Assembly (NCBI GenBank): GCA_030040235.1
Contig: JASHUC010000155.1
Coordinates: 1-12,556, forward strand
Source: Gammaproteobacteria bacterium
GTDB taxonomy: Bacteria; Pseudomonadota; Gammaproteobacteria; Steroidobacterales; Steroidobacteraceae
Reading direction: 5' to 3'
Length of the DNA stretch: 12,556 nucleotides
Shown here: in pieces, positions 1 to 6,778 of the stretch
Layout: every line of letters starts with the position of its first letter
Position numbering within the stretch: the first letter of the stretch is position 1
Translations under genes and position numbers: made by a program
Notes under the pieces: model-generated
Told to the model about the DNA's origin: nothing
What the model saw: the letters and a program-made list of their open reading frames with translations, nothing else
Databases searched by the model: none

Positions 1-232
1 GCGAGCCCGCGGCGCGCGCGAGCAGCCCGCCATGCACGGCCATGGCTTGGGCTGCGTACTCGCAAAGGTGCAGGGCCCGCAGCCGCCCGCTGCGGCGCAA
101 CGGGTTGTCCGCCGAGCGATGCGTGAGGGTGGCGAGCACGATGTGCCCTGCGTCCCATTCGAGCACCCGCTCGAGCAGGCACATCGCGCCCTGGTGAGGG
201 ATGAGCGCTGCGATGTCGTCGGCCTCGAGCAT
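1..232 (-). CDS. ApeP-type 3-hydroxyacyl-ACP dehydratase, N-terminal part (cut by window edge)
   Basis: The first 77 codons of a gene that continues beyond base 1. The visible protein begins MLEADDIAALIPHQGAMCLL and includes ERVLEW (21-26), ADNPLRRSGR (41-50) and EYAAQAMAVHG (58-68). The IPH-x-G-x-MCLL-x-RVL start and the later EYAAQAMAVHG stretch are typical of the small hotdog-fold dehydratases of aryl polyene clusters (ApeP family). These remove water from the 3-hydroxyacyl chain bound to acyl carrier protein in each elongation round; His13 is the likely active-site histidine (family knowledge). The ATG lies 4 nt after the stop codon of the exporter gene, so the two are surely co-transcribed and probably translationally coupled. 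No strong Shine-Dalgarno site is visible. The gene is intact as far as it can be read. The family call is fairly secure; the exact role depends on ketosynthase and ketoreductase genes not seen here. Confidence 0.85.
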   Translation of the reverse strand, partial: MLEADDIAALIPHQGAMCLLERVLEWDAGHIVLATLTHRSADNPLRRSGRLRALHLCEYAAQAMAVHGGLLARAAGS

Positions 233-236
233 GCGA

Positions 237-2531
237 TCAAGCCTCGCGGACCAGCAGGAGTGCGAGCGCGAAATTGCCGACGACTCCCATCACGACCGTC
301 ACCCCGATCGAGCGCAGCACCGGAAGCGTCGAGCTTGCGAGCACCGCAAAGACCATGCAAGCCGCGGTCGCACAGGTGAGCAGGGCATGCAGCGTGCGCC
401 GCCGTCCGACCGGGTCGTGCAGGGTGCGCTCGAAGAACAGTCCGTAGTCGAGGCCGAGACCGGCAGCGAGCACGAGCGAGACGAGATGAAAGAGATTGAG
501 CGCAACGCCGGCCGCGTGCAGCACTGCAACGATGAGGAGCGTCGTGAGTGCCATGGGGGTGAGGACCCTCACCGTGCGCAGCGCCGAGCGCAGTGCCGCA
601 TATACCACCACGACGAGCAACAGCGCGGCGGCACCGACGCTCCAGAGAATTCGTATGCGCTGCCGCGCGATGAGATTCTCCGAGGCCTGTTTGAGATCGA
701 TCGACTCAACGAGCCCGCCCGATGAGCCGGCGAAACGGCCGAGCGCCTTCGGATCGTGCACATCGGCGAAGGTCACGAGCCCCGTCCAGCGGCTGCCGCG
801 CTCGAAGAGCAGGCTTGCCACGGTGAGCTCGAGCGGCGTTCCCTCGAGGCGCGCGAGCGTGAGCGGCGGCAGCTGCCGTGCCCGGGCGACATCGTTCAGG
901 AACGGCTGGAAAACGCCGGGCCGGAAGGCCGTGCCGCGCAGCGCCTGCTCGAGCGCGGCGCGCAGCTGCGGGCCATCCGGCAGCGCCGCTCGACGGCGCT
1001 CCTGGACGCCGGCGCTCGGCAGGTAGCGTGCCGCATCGTCGAACCCCGAGATTGCGCCCTGCGCGACGAGCGACCCGAGGCCACTCGCCAGGCGCTCCTC
1101 CTCGAGGAGCACGCGGTCCGCCGTCGCGCCCTCGACCGCGAGCAGGTAGCGCACGTCCGGCGCCCCGAGCTCGCGGCGCAGCGCATCGTAGCGGGCAAGC
1201 AATGCCGGCGGCACGGGCGTGAGCTGGCCGAGGTCGTTTTGCCAGAACGGACCCGGCACGAAGGCGAGAGCCGCCGCGCTCGCGAGGGCGAGTAGCGGGA
1301 CGACCCACGTGATGCGCGGCAGGCTGCCTGCGAGCCTCGCCAGGTGCTCGGCGAGACTCGTGCGGCCGAAGTCGCAGGATCCGGCCGGAAGCAGCCGCGG
1401 GAGGAGGTACCGGGTCGCGAGGCCCGCACAGGCGATGCCCGCGACGTTGAAGCAGGCGAGCTCGACGAGGCCGATGACGCCCGAGAGCAGGAAGGCAAGG
1501 TAGGCGATCGAGAGCCCCACGACTGCGATCGCCAGGGTCGGCCAGATCGAGCGCGCCGTCTGGATGCCCGTTGCGCCGGGGAACTGATGACTGAAGAGGA
1601 AGATGGGGTAGTCGATCGCCACGCCGATGAGGGTGAAGCCGAAGGCGATCGTGATGCCGTTCACTGTGCCGAACAGGACCGTGACGATCGCCAGAGCGGC
1701 GATGCCTGCGGTCGCGAGCGGCAGTGCGCCGAGCACCACGCGACTCGCACTGCGGTAGGCGATGAGCATCAAGAGCACTAAGCCTCCCGTGTCGAGATAG
1801 CTCGCGAGGCGCGCGTCCGACTCGCTGCGCTGCTGCATGAGCACGGAGAACGCACCGGGCCCGGTCACGGTGAGCTGAACGGCCGGAGCCGCGCGCGAGG
1901 CGAGGAAGTGGCTGCGCAGGGCATCGATCGCGGCGCGCTGCGCTTGGGGATCGAAGGCCGGCGCCGCCGTCTCGACGATGAGGAGGGCGGCGCTGCCTTG
2001 CGCGTTGAACCACACCCCCTCGGAGAGCCGCGGCTCGTGCGGCGGCTCCCACGACTCGAGCACCTCGAGGATCTCGAGAGTCGGGTCGCGCGGCAGCCAG
2101 GGCTCGAGGAGACCCGCGGCCGGCGAGGCGAGATCACGCTCGCGCGCGATCAGCTCGGTGTGCAGAAAATCTGCATTCAGCCGCGCGTGATCGAGCGTGG
2201 GGGAAATGAGGTAGCGGTAGGGCAGCAACGCTTCGGGAATCGAGCCGAGGAGGTTCTCGCCGTTCGAGACGAAGCGGAACCGCGGATCGCTGCGCAGCGC
2301 GGCCGCAAGATGCTGCGAGCTGACCGCGAGGGGCTCGGCGCCGGCGCCCTGGAGCGCCACCATCAGCAACCGCGAGGCAGGCCCCTCACTCACCTCCTGG
2401 AGAATGAGCCGCTCCGTGGGCGTGTGCGGCGCCGGCAGAAACAGCCGCAGATCCCCGCTCACTCGCAGTCTCCCGAGGATGTACGCCCCGAGGAGCGCCA
2501 GCAGCCCGACCCAGGCGACGGCGAGCGCCAT
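237..2531 (-). CDS. MMPL/RND-family exporter of an aryl-polyene-type cluster (ApeM-like)
   Basis: A 764-residue inner-membrane transporter with the duplicated layout of the MMPL/RND superfamily. It has one N-terminal membrane helix (about 3-20), a large periplasmic domain (about 25-240), a helix bundle (about 247-380), a helix (about 408-425), a second periplasmic domain (about 430-620) and a last bundle (about 628-762). Conserved acidic residues sit in GVAIDYPIF (Asp307) and GLGLDYGLF (Asp695), the usual proton-relay positions. After the first helix, SGDLRLFLPAP (25-35) is typical of the exporters found beside LolA-like genes in aryl polyene/xanthomonadin clusters, where they are thought to move the lipid-linked pigment or its precursor out of the inner membrane. 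I chose ATG at 2531 because it directly precedes the first helix; GTG at 2549 in the same frame is possible. The gap to the LolA-like gene is 32 nt. The reading frame stays open further upstream, but that extension overlaps the LolA-like gene and looks non-coding. Substrate is inferred from context. Confidence 0.88.
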   Translation of the reverse strand: MALAVAWVGLLALLGAYILGRLRVSGDLRLFLPAPHTPTERLILQEVSEGPASRLLMVALQGAGAEPLAVSSQHLAAALRSDPRFRFVSNGENLLGSIPEALLPYRYLISPTLDHARLNADFLHTELIARERDLASPAAGLLEPWLPRDPTLEILEVLESWEPPHEPRLSEGVWFNAQGSAALLIVETAAPAFDPQAQRAAIDALRSHFLASRAAPAVQLTVTGPGAFSVLMQQRSESDARLASYLDTGGLVLLMLIAYRSASRVVLGALPLATAGIAALAIVTVLFGTVNGITIAFGFTLIGVAIDYPIFLFSHQFPGATGIQTARSIWPTLAIAVVGLSIAYLAFLLSGVIGLVELACFNVAGIACAGLATRYLLPRLLPAGSCDFGRTSLAEHLARLAGSLPRITWVVPLLALASAAALAFVPGPFWQNDLGQLTPVPPALLARYDALRRELGAPDVRYLLAVEGATADRVLLEEERLASGLGSLVAQGAISGFDDAARYLPSAGVQERRRAALPDGPQLRAALEQALRGTAFRPGVFQPFLNDVARARQLPPLTLARLEGTPLELTVASLLFERGSRWTGLVTFADVHDPKALGRFAGSSGGLVESIDLKQASENLIARQRIRILWSVGAAALLLVVVVYAALRSALRTVRVLTPMALTTLLIVAVLHAAGVALNLFHLVSLVLAAGLGLDYGLFFERTLHDPVGRRRTLHALLTCATAACMVFAVLASSTLPVLRSIGVTVVMGVVGNFALALLLVREA

Positions 2532-2563
2532 CCGGCCGCCGGCGCCCACGGGGCCTCGCGGAT

Positions 2564-3214
2564 TCAGGGGCTGCGGCCCTGGCACTGCGCGTCGAACCAG
2601 GCGCGGCCTGCGGAGCGACGCCCGGGCACCCGGGCGGCCGGGCCGAGCAGCAAGATGACCGTGTCGTCGTTCGCCTGGTAAGTCGTGAGGCACAGCGGCT
2701 GCGAGCCGCTGCCGTTCACGCTGATCGAGCGGATGCTCTGATGCACCTCGGGGCTGCGTGGTACGAGCCCGAGCAGCCAATGGCTCGCGTCGCCGTGCAG
2801 GTCGAGCGAGAAGTCGCGCTCGAGCTCGGCGTAGTTGCCGCTCAGAAGTCCCCCGAAGCTTGCGGCGAGGCTCTGCATCTGCGGTGCCCGATCGAGCGAG
2901 AAGCGCCGCGGTGGCTCGCCCGCGCGCTCGATGGTCGCCGTGTTTCCGCGGATCTCGGAGCGCTCGTGGTAGGGAGCGTCCACCGATCGAGCGAGGTTCC
3001 CGGGTCCTAAGTACTCGAGCTTGCCCGAGACCACGAGCGGCTGGGCGAGCAGTGCCGAGAAATGCGCCTCGACGAAACTCGTCGAAGACGGCGCGGGCCG
3101 CGCCAGGCGCGCGAGTAGGGTTTCGATCTTAAGTCCGGCGCACCAGGCTGCTGCCGGGAGAAGGAGCAGCAGGGCGAGGATCGGCGGACGGAGTCGATTG
3201 CTGCCAGAAGTCAT
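2564..3214 (-). CDS. LolA-like periplasmic carrier of an aryl-polyene-type cluster (ApeL-like)
   Basis: A 216-residue exported protein. It has a short basic start (Arg7, Arg9), a hydrophobic core ILALLLLLP (12-20) and a likely signal peptidase I site after AAA (21-23). No good lipobox is present: a Cys occurs at 25 but Trp precedes it. The mature part carries PLVVSGKLEYLGPG (59-72), YHERSEIRGN (82-91) and FSLDLHGDASHW (135-146), the pattern of the outer-membrane lipoprotein carrier (LolA) fold as found in aryl polyene clusters. In the family this protein probably shuttles a lipid or lipidated pigment across the periplasm after the MMPL exporter next door. The only plausible start, ATG at 3214, lies 86 nt inside the acyltransferase gene. 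Without it the signal peptide has no start, so I accept the overlap. No clear Shine-Dalgarno site precedes it, which suggests translational coupling. Two cysteines (175, 211) could form a disulfide. Confidence 0.83.
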   Translation of the reverse strand: MTSGSNRLRPPILALLLLLPAAAWCAGLKIETLLARLARPAPSSTSFVEAHFSALLAQPLVVSGKLEYLGPGNLARSVDAPYHERSEIRGNTATIERAGEPPRRFSLDRAPQMQSLAASFGGLLSGNYAELERDFSLDLHGDASHWLLGLVPRSPEVHQSIRSISVNGSGSQPLCLTTYQANDDTVILLLGPAARVPGRRSAGRAWFDAQCQGRSP

Positions 3215-4100
3215 AGAAGTTGAACCAGTTGTAGGGCGCGAGTCGCGCGCGTACCGCGAGCCGCTCGGCGAACCGGCGCACACAGGCGGCCGCCGCGGCC
3301 TGCCGCTCACCGCGCCCGATGCGCTCCTCGACGCGCCGCTCGATGAAGCTCTCGAAGTGCAGATCGTACCGATTCTGGCCTCGATAGAGACCGAACGCGA
3401 GCGCGACCGGTGCACCCAGCGCGGCCGCGAGCACCCAGGGCCCAGTGGGAAACGGGGCCGGGCGGCCGAGGAACTCGGCGAGCTCGTAGGGCTCGCCGGG
3501 CCGTGCGCGGTCTACGAGCAGCGCAACGATGCCGTTGCGGTCGAGCGTCTCCTTGATGGCGAGCATGGCCGCGGGGCCGGCCCCGCGCGCATTGATCATC
3601 GTCGCCGCGAGCCGTGGGTTGAGTTTGCCGAGAACCGTGGTGAGGGCGGGCGCCTGCTCCAGATCGAAGACCACGCGGACCTCGGTTTCCGGCCACTCCT
3701 CGCTCAGCACCCGGATCGCATCGAAGCTGCCGAGGTGGGAGCCGAACAGCAGCACGCCACGTCCGGCGCGCAGGGCGCGTGCGAATACCTCCAGGCCGAA
3801 CATGCGGATCTCGAAGCGCCGGTAGCGCTCGGAGAGCAGGAACACGCGGTCGAGCACGGTGCCGGCGAAGCAGTGCATGTGGCGCGCGACCTCGCCGAGC
3901 CGCGCGCGGCGGCCGAGGACTCGTTCGAGGTAGACCCTCGAGGCCTGCCGCTCCGGTCCGCGGCGCAAGAGAAAGTAGGCCGTGATCGGATAGAGTGCCA
4001 GGCGCGCCGGCCGTCGCCCGAAGCGCAGCGCAAAGCTCGCGATGAGGCGCAGCGCGAGCGCGCTGCCCCCTTCGGGACGCTGCCGCCAGGACTCGTTCAT
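3129..4100 (-). CDS. LpxL/HtrB-like lysophospholipid-type acyltransferase of an aryl-polyene-type cluster
   Basis: A 323-residue protein of the lipid A acyltransferase (LpxL/HtrB)-like family. The catalytic H-x4-D motif is GSHLGSFD (His122, Asp127). NGIVALLVDR (189-198) matches the second conserved block, and the C-terminal YNWFNFYDFW (290-299) is a signature of the members encoded in aryl polyene and xanthomonadin clusters. A hydrophobic patch near 33-46 may touch the membrane. The likely role is transfer of the polyene chain or a fatty acyl group from carrier protein to a lipid or glycolipid at the inner membrane (inference from family and neighbours). ATG at 4100 overlaps the stop of the preceding dehydratase gene in an ATGA arrangement, a strong sign of coupling; an open frame up to 4298 overlaps that gene and is not needed. 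The tail after residue 299 is rich in Pro, Ser and Ala, and its codons overlap the signal-peptide region of the LolA-like gene. Confidence 0.86.
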   Translation of the reverse strand: MNESWRQRPEGGSALALRLIASFALRFGRRPARLALYPITAYFLLRRGPERQASRVYLERVLGRRARLGEVARHMHCFAGTVLDRVFLLSERYRRFEIRMFGLEVFARALRAGRGVLLFGSHLGSFDAIRVLSEEWPETEVRVVFDLEQAPALTTVLGKLNPRLAATMINARGAGPAAMLAIKETLDRNGIVALLVDRARPGEPYELAEFLGRPAPFPTGPWVLAAALGAPVALAFGLYRGQNRYDLHFESFIERRVEERIGRGERQAAAAACVRRFAERLAVRARLAPYNWFNFYDFWQQSTPSADPRPAAPSPGSSLVRRT

Positions 4101-4426
4101 GTGCCGGCCTCGTCGCCGCTTGCCGAGCGCAGGGCAAAACTGCCGCGCGCGATGAGCTCCCCGCCACGCTCGATCCGAAAGGTGAGCCGCGCATCGTCGA
4201 GCTCGATCGCGCCGCATGCCGGCTGCTCGGGCAGCAAGGGTGCGAGAAACTTGACCTGCGGGATACCGGCAATGCACAGCGCCCGCCCGAGCTGACACTC
4301 GGCGGCACCGATGAGCTCATCGAGCAGCACGACGCCCGGCACGACCGGTACGCCCGGAAAATGGCCCGGCAGCGCCGGGTGGTCCCTCGGGACACAGATC
4401 CGCACTTCGCAGCGCTCGGTCGCCAT
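4097..4426 (-). CDS. ApeI-type hotdog 3-hydroxyacyl-ACP dehydratase
   Basis: A 109-residue hotdog-fold protein, shorter than ordinary FabZ (about 150). PGHFPGVPVVPGVVLLDE (20-37) contains the FabZ/FabA-type H-F-P-G-x-P-x-x-P-G motif with His22 as the likely catalytic histidine. At the spacing where FabZ has its catalytic glutamate (14 residues on) this protein has Asp36, followed by Glu37. FLAPLLPEQP (60-69) and the central strand around 75-100 complete the fold. In aryl polyene clusters this type works with the second dehydratase (ApeP) to form the conjugated double bonds on carrier protein in the cytoplasm. It follows the COG4648-type gene after 39 nt and overlaps the acyltransferase start by 4 nt (ATGA). 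The ATG has only a poorly spaced GGAG directly before it, so start strength is uncertain. An older reading of such proteins as thioesterases cannot be excluded from sequence alone. Confidence 0.84.
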   Translation of the reverse strand: MATERCEVRICVPRDHPALPGHFPGVPVVPGVVLLDELIGAAECQLGRALCIAGIPQVKFLAPLLPEQPACGAIELDDARLTFRIERGGELIARGSFALRSASGDEAGT

Positions 4427-4465
4427 CTCCGCGGTACCGGTGGGAGGCCGCCGCCCTCGAGCGCC

Positions 4466-5209
4466 TCAAGTCTGCTCTGACACGCTGGGTGCCCCGCGAG
4501 GCGGCGTGCCCGCGAGGACGTGCGGCGCGACGGCGCTCAGGCGGCGGGCGAAATCGAGGAATCCCGCGTAGGTCTGCCCGGGAAAGCGCCGGCGCCGGTA
4601 AGCGTATTCGAGGAAGAAGAAACCGGCGACGATCAGGTACTCGGCGATGTTTGCGAACCAGGACCAGGCGCGCTGCGGTACCGTGATGCCCGGCACGATG
4701 CCGAGCAGAGCCAGCACGCCGTTCGGCCGCGCGACGAGCGCCAGCAGCAGATCGACGAGGCCGAGCGCGGCGAAGAGCATCGCCCAGGCGGCGGTGAGGG
4801 AGCGGGTGTAGCGCACGACCGCCGCATCGAGACTCTCCGCGGGAGCGTGCAGCAGGCGCACCATCCGCTCGATGAGAGGAACCTCTCCATCCGCGAGCGT
4901 ATGGCCGAACAGCCACGCGAGGAAGGCGTCCCCCAGCACGGGCGGCGCATAGAGCAGCAGCCACTTCCAGTCCGGGGCCGCACCGAAGGCGAGAACGAGC
5001 GCCGCGGCAGCCGAGAGCACTGCAATCGCGCACGCCCCCGCCGGGGGGGTGCCCGCAGAGCCCGCCTTTCTTCGGGCGAGCGCCGGGCACAGCGCCAGAG
5101 CGAGGAGCGCGGCGGGACAGGCGAGGGTGAGCCGGGTGCTGCCCGTGAGGACCGCGAGATGGGCCAGCAGCAAATAGGTCACGGCGAGCGCGATCACGAA
5201 CCCTCGCAA
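4466..5209 (-). CDS. COG4648-type integral membrane protein of an aryl-polyene-type cluster (ApeG-like)
   Basis: A 247-residue membrane protein and the first gene of the minus-strand operon. Likely membrane helices lie near 4-21, 27-43, 60-77, 83-100, 138-158, 164-177 and 185-204. The conserved part is PLIERMVRLL (111-120), VRYTRSLTAAWAMLF (132-146), then SWFANIAEYL (183-192) and FFFLEYAYRRRRFPG (197-211). This layout matches the COG4648 family of predicted membrane proteins that recurs in aryl polyene/xanthomonadin clusters, sometimes mislabelled ketosynthase. Its biochemical role is not established, and I do not assign one. The start codon is TTG at 5209, supported by GGAG at 5217-5220 with 7 nt spacing and by the helix that begins at once; GTG at 5197 is a weaker alternative. 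The stretch from 222 to 247 is probably a cytoplasmic tail. The gene is divergent from the transporter at 5326. Confidence 0.78.
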   Translation of the reverse strand: MRGFVIALAVTYLLLAHLAVLTGSTRLTLACPAALLALALCPALARRKAGSAGTPPAGACAIAVLSAAAALVLAFGAAPDWKWLLLYAPPVLGDAFLAWLFGHTLADGEVPLIERMVRLLHAPAESLDAAVVRYTRSLTAAWAMLFAALGLVDLLLALVARPNGVLALLGIVPGITVPQRAWSWFANIAEYLIVAGFFFLEYAYRRRRFPGQTYAGFLDFARRLSAVAPHVLAGTPPRGAPSVSEQT

Positions 5210-5216
5210 GAGCTCA

Positions 5217-5220
5217 CTCC
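5217..5220 (-). promoter_or_regulatory. Ribosome binding site supporting a TTG start
   Basis: Read on the minus strand, a purine run (GGAAGGGGGAG) ends with GGAG at these bases. It stands 7 nt before the TTG codon at 5209-5207. This spacing favours TTG over the in-frame GTG twelve bases further on, for which no properly spaced site is visible. Confidence 0.55.
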
Positions 5221-5224
5221 CCCT

Positions 5225-5275
5225 TCCGGATCAATGGTTCGGACATTATCACCCAGATGCCTCATCATTATTCGC
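5225..5275. promoter_or_regulatory. AT-richer divergent promoter region (tentative)
   Basis: The 116-nt gap between the divergent COG4648-type and transporter genes contains the only AT-rich patch nearby. On the minus strand GATAAT (5250-5245) is a good -10-like hexamer for the operon, but no recognisable -35 lies at the right distance. On the plus strand CATTAT (5266-5271) is a weaker -10 candidate. Both genes must be read from this gap, but exact promoters are not fixed by the sequence. Confidence 0.3.
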
Positions 5276-5325
5276 ACGGGCTCCCGAGGGACTGAAGCCC
5301 GCCACCGCCCAGAGGCCGCCGAGTC

Positions 5326-6759
5326 ATGACACCGCTTCGCTCAGCCGAGCCCGTTGCCCTCGCAGGCGGAGCCGCCGTGCCGAGCGCTGCGGCCGCGCCC
5401 GCGAGCCTCACCGGACAGATCGCCTGGGCAGCCTGCGACGGGGCGCGCAGCCCCTACAACGTACTGGTGAACATTTTCGTGTTCGCCGCGTACTTCAGCA
5501 CCGTCGTCATTCCGGATCCGGTTCGCGGGCAGACGGTCTGGAGCTTCGTCTCGTCCGGGGCGGCGCTGCTCGTCGCCGTCGGTGCCCCCGTGCTCGGCGC
5601 CATCGCGGACGCCGGCGGCCGCCGCAAGCCCTGGCTGGTCGGCTGCCTGGTGCTCGGCGCCCCGTGCATGGCGTGCCTCTGGTTCGCCACGCCGCACATG
5701 ACCTCCGGCCTCCTCTGGATCATGGCCGCGCTCGTCGGCGGGACACTGTGCTTCGAATACTCGAACGTCTTCTTGAGCGCGATGCTGCCGAACGTCGCTC
5801 CGCCGGGGCGCATCGGGTTCCTGAGCGGCCTGGGATACAGCCTCGGCAATCTGTTCGGCATCTTCCTCTTCGTGTTCTACCTGCTCGCCTGGGACCGCAA
5901 TCCTCACCCGCTGTTCGGCCTCGACGTGCGGGCCCACGAGCCGGAGCGCGCGGTGGGCGTGCTCGCCGCCGTGTGGCTCGTGGTCTTCTATCTGCCGATG
6001 TTCATCTGCACGCCCGACTCTCCGGCGACCTCGCGTCGCATCCCGGAGGCGATCCGCGACGGCTGGCGGAACCTCGTCCATACCCTCTCGAGCGCGCGGC
6101 GCTATCGCAACACCGCCCTCTTTCTCATCGCGCGGCTGCTCTACAACGAAGGTTTCGTCGTCATCATGCTGTTCACGAGCGTCGTCGCGGCGGGGGTGCT
6201 GCATTTCACGCCCCGGATGCTCATCACGATGGGCCTCATCAACAGCGTCGTCGCGACCGTGTCCGGCCTCTTTGCCGGCTGGCTCGACCGGGCGGTCGGC
6301 ACCAAGGCCGCGACCGTGCTGTTCGTGTGCGGGTGCCTGGTCGCGAACGTCGTCGTGTGCTCGGTCACGCCCGATACGGTCTTCTTCATGAAGCTGCACG
6401 GGGCCGCCGTGCATGCCGCCGCGAACGCCGGGGTGTTCCCGACCTTGCCGGACCGGGTTTTCCTCGTGACCCAGAACCTGCTGGCCTTCTTCGTGACGGG
6501 GGGACTCGCCACGAGCCGCACGCTCATGGCGAAGCTCTCGCCCTCCGACATGTTGAACGAATTCTTCGGACTCTATGCGGTCTCGGGCAACGCCACCTCG
6601 TTCATCGGTCCGCTCGCGATCGGGATCGTGACCGCCGCATTTGCGAGCCAGCGGGCCGGCGTTGCGGTCGGCATCGCGTTCCTGCTCGCGGGACTGCTGC
6701 TGATGATTCCGGTGACCGAGTCGGGACCCTCTTCCTCCGGAAGCGGAGGAAGAGGGTAG
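5326..6759 (+). CDS. UMF1/Atg22-like major facilitator superfamily transporter
   Basis: A 477-residue transporter with about twelve hydrophobic segments. After an Ala-rich leader of about 28 residues, TGQIAWAACDGARSPYNVL (29-47) corresponds to the W-x-x-YDWANS-x-Y start of the UMF1/Atg22-like family, with Cys-Asp-Gly in place of Tyr-Asp-Trp. Motif A of the superfamily is GAIADAGGRRKPWL (91-104). FIGPLAIGI (426-434) follows EFFGLYAVSG (412-421), a family signature late in the protein, and ARLLYNEG (269-276) opens the second half. The eukaryotic relative Atg22 exports amino acids from the vacuole; bacterial substrates are mostly unknown, so none is assigned. ATG at 5326 has AGAGG 10 nt upstream; GTG at 5377, preceded by GGAG, is an alternative that would remove most of the Ala-rich leader. 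The gene diverges from the aryl polyene operon and converges on hsp20. A link to the pigment pathway is possible but unproven. Confidence 0.85.
   Translation: MTPLRSAEPVALAGGAAVPSAAAAPASLTGQIAWAACDGARSPYNVLVNIFVFAAYFSTVVIPDPVRGQTVWSFVSSGAALLVAVGAPVLGAIADAGGRRKPWLVGCLVLGAPCMACLWFATPHMTSGLLWIMAALVGGTLCFEYSNVFLSAMLPNVAPPGRIGFLSGLGYSLGNLFGIFLFVFYLLAWDRNPHPLFGLDVRAHEPERAVGVLAAVWLVVFYLPMFICTPDSPATSRRIPEAIRDGWRNLVHTLSSARRYRNTALFLIARLLYNEGFVVIMLFTSVVAAGVLHFTPRMLITMGLINSVVATVSGLFAGWLDRAVGTKAATVLFVCGCLVANVVVCSVTPDTVFFMKLHGAAVHAAANAGVFPTLPDRVFLVTQNLLAFFVTGGLATSRTLMAKLSPSDMLNEFFGLYAVSGNATSFIGPLAIGIVTAAFASQRAGVAVGIAFLLAGLLLMIPVTESGPSSSGSGGRG
6726..6757 (+). terminator. 14-bp perfect hairpin across the transporter stop codon
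   Basis: Bases 6726-6739 pair perfectly with 6744-6757, leaving a GAAG loop. The hairpin encodes the transporter's last residues (Ser/Gly-rich) and takes in the first base of its TAG stop. The hsp20 stop on the opposite strand is only 19 nt away, so the position fits a transcription barrier between convergent genes. No T-run follows on either strand, so it is not a standard intrinsic terminator. It may instead protect the 3' end of the message or act with Rho. Confidence 0.5.
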
Positions 6760-6778
6760 CCATACCGGCTCCGAAGCC

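Noticed and set aside
2532..2780. Upstream in-frame extension of the MMPL exporter to 2780.
   Set aside because: It overlaps the LolA-like coding sequence, is Arg/Pro-rich without a helix, and the expected first membrane helix begins right after ATG 2531.
3021..4295. A 424-codon plus-strand open frame opposite the acyltransferase and LolA-like genes.
   Set aside because: Antisense shadow; the minus strand carries recognisable motifs (H-x4-D, YNWFNFYDFW, signal peptide) while this frame has none.
4101..4298. Upstream in-frame extension of the acyltransferase, adding 66 residues.
   Set aside because: The added part is Arg-rich shadow of the hotdog gene, and the ATGA overlap at 4097-4100 gives a natural start.
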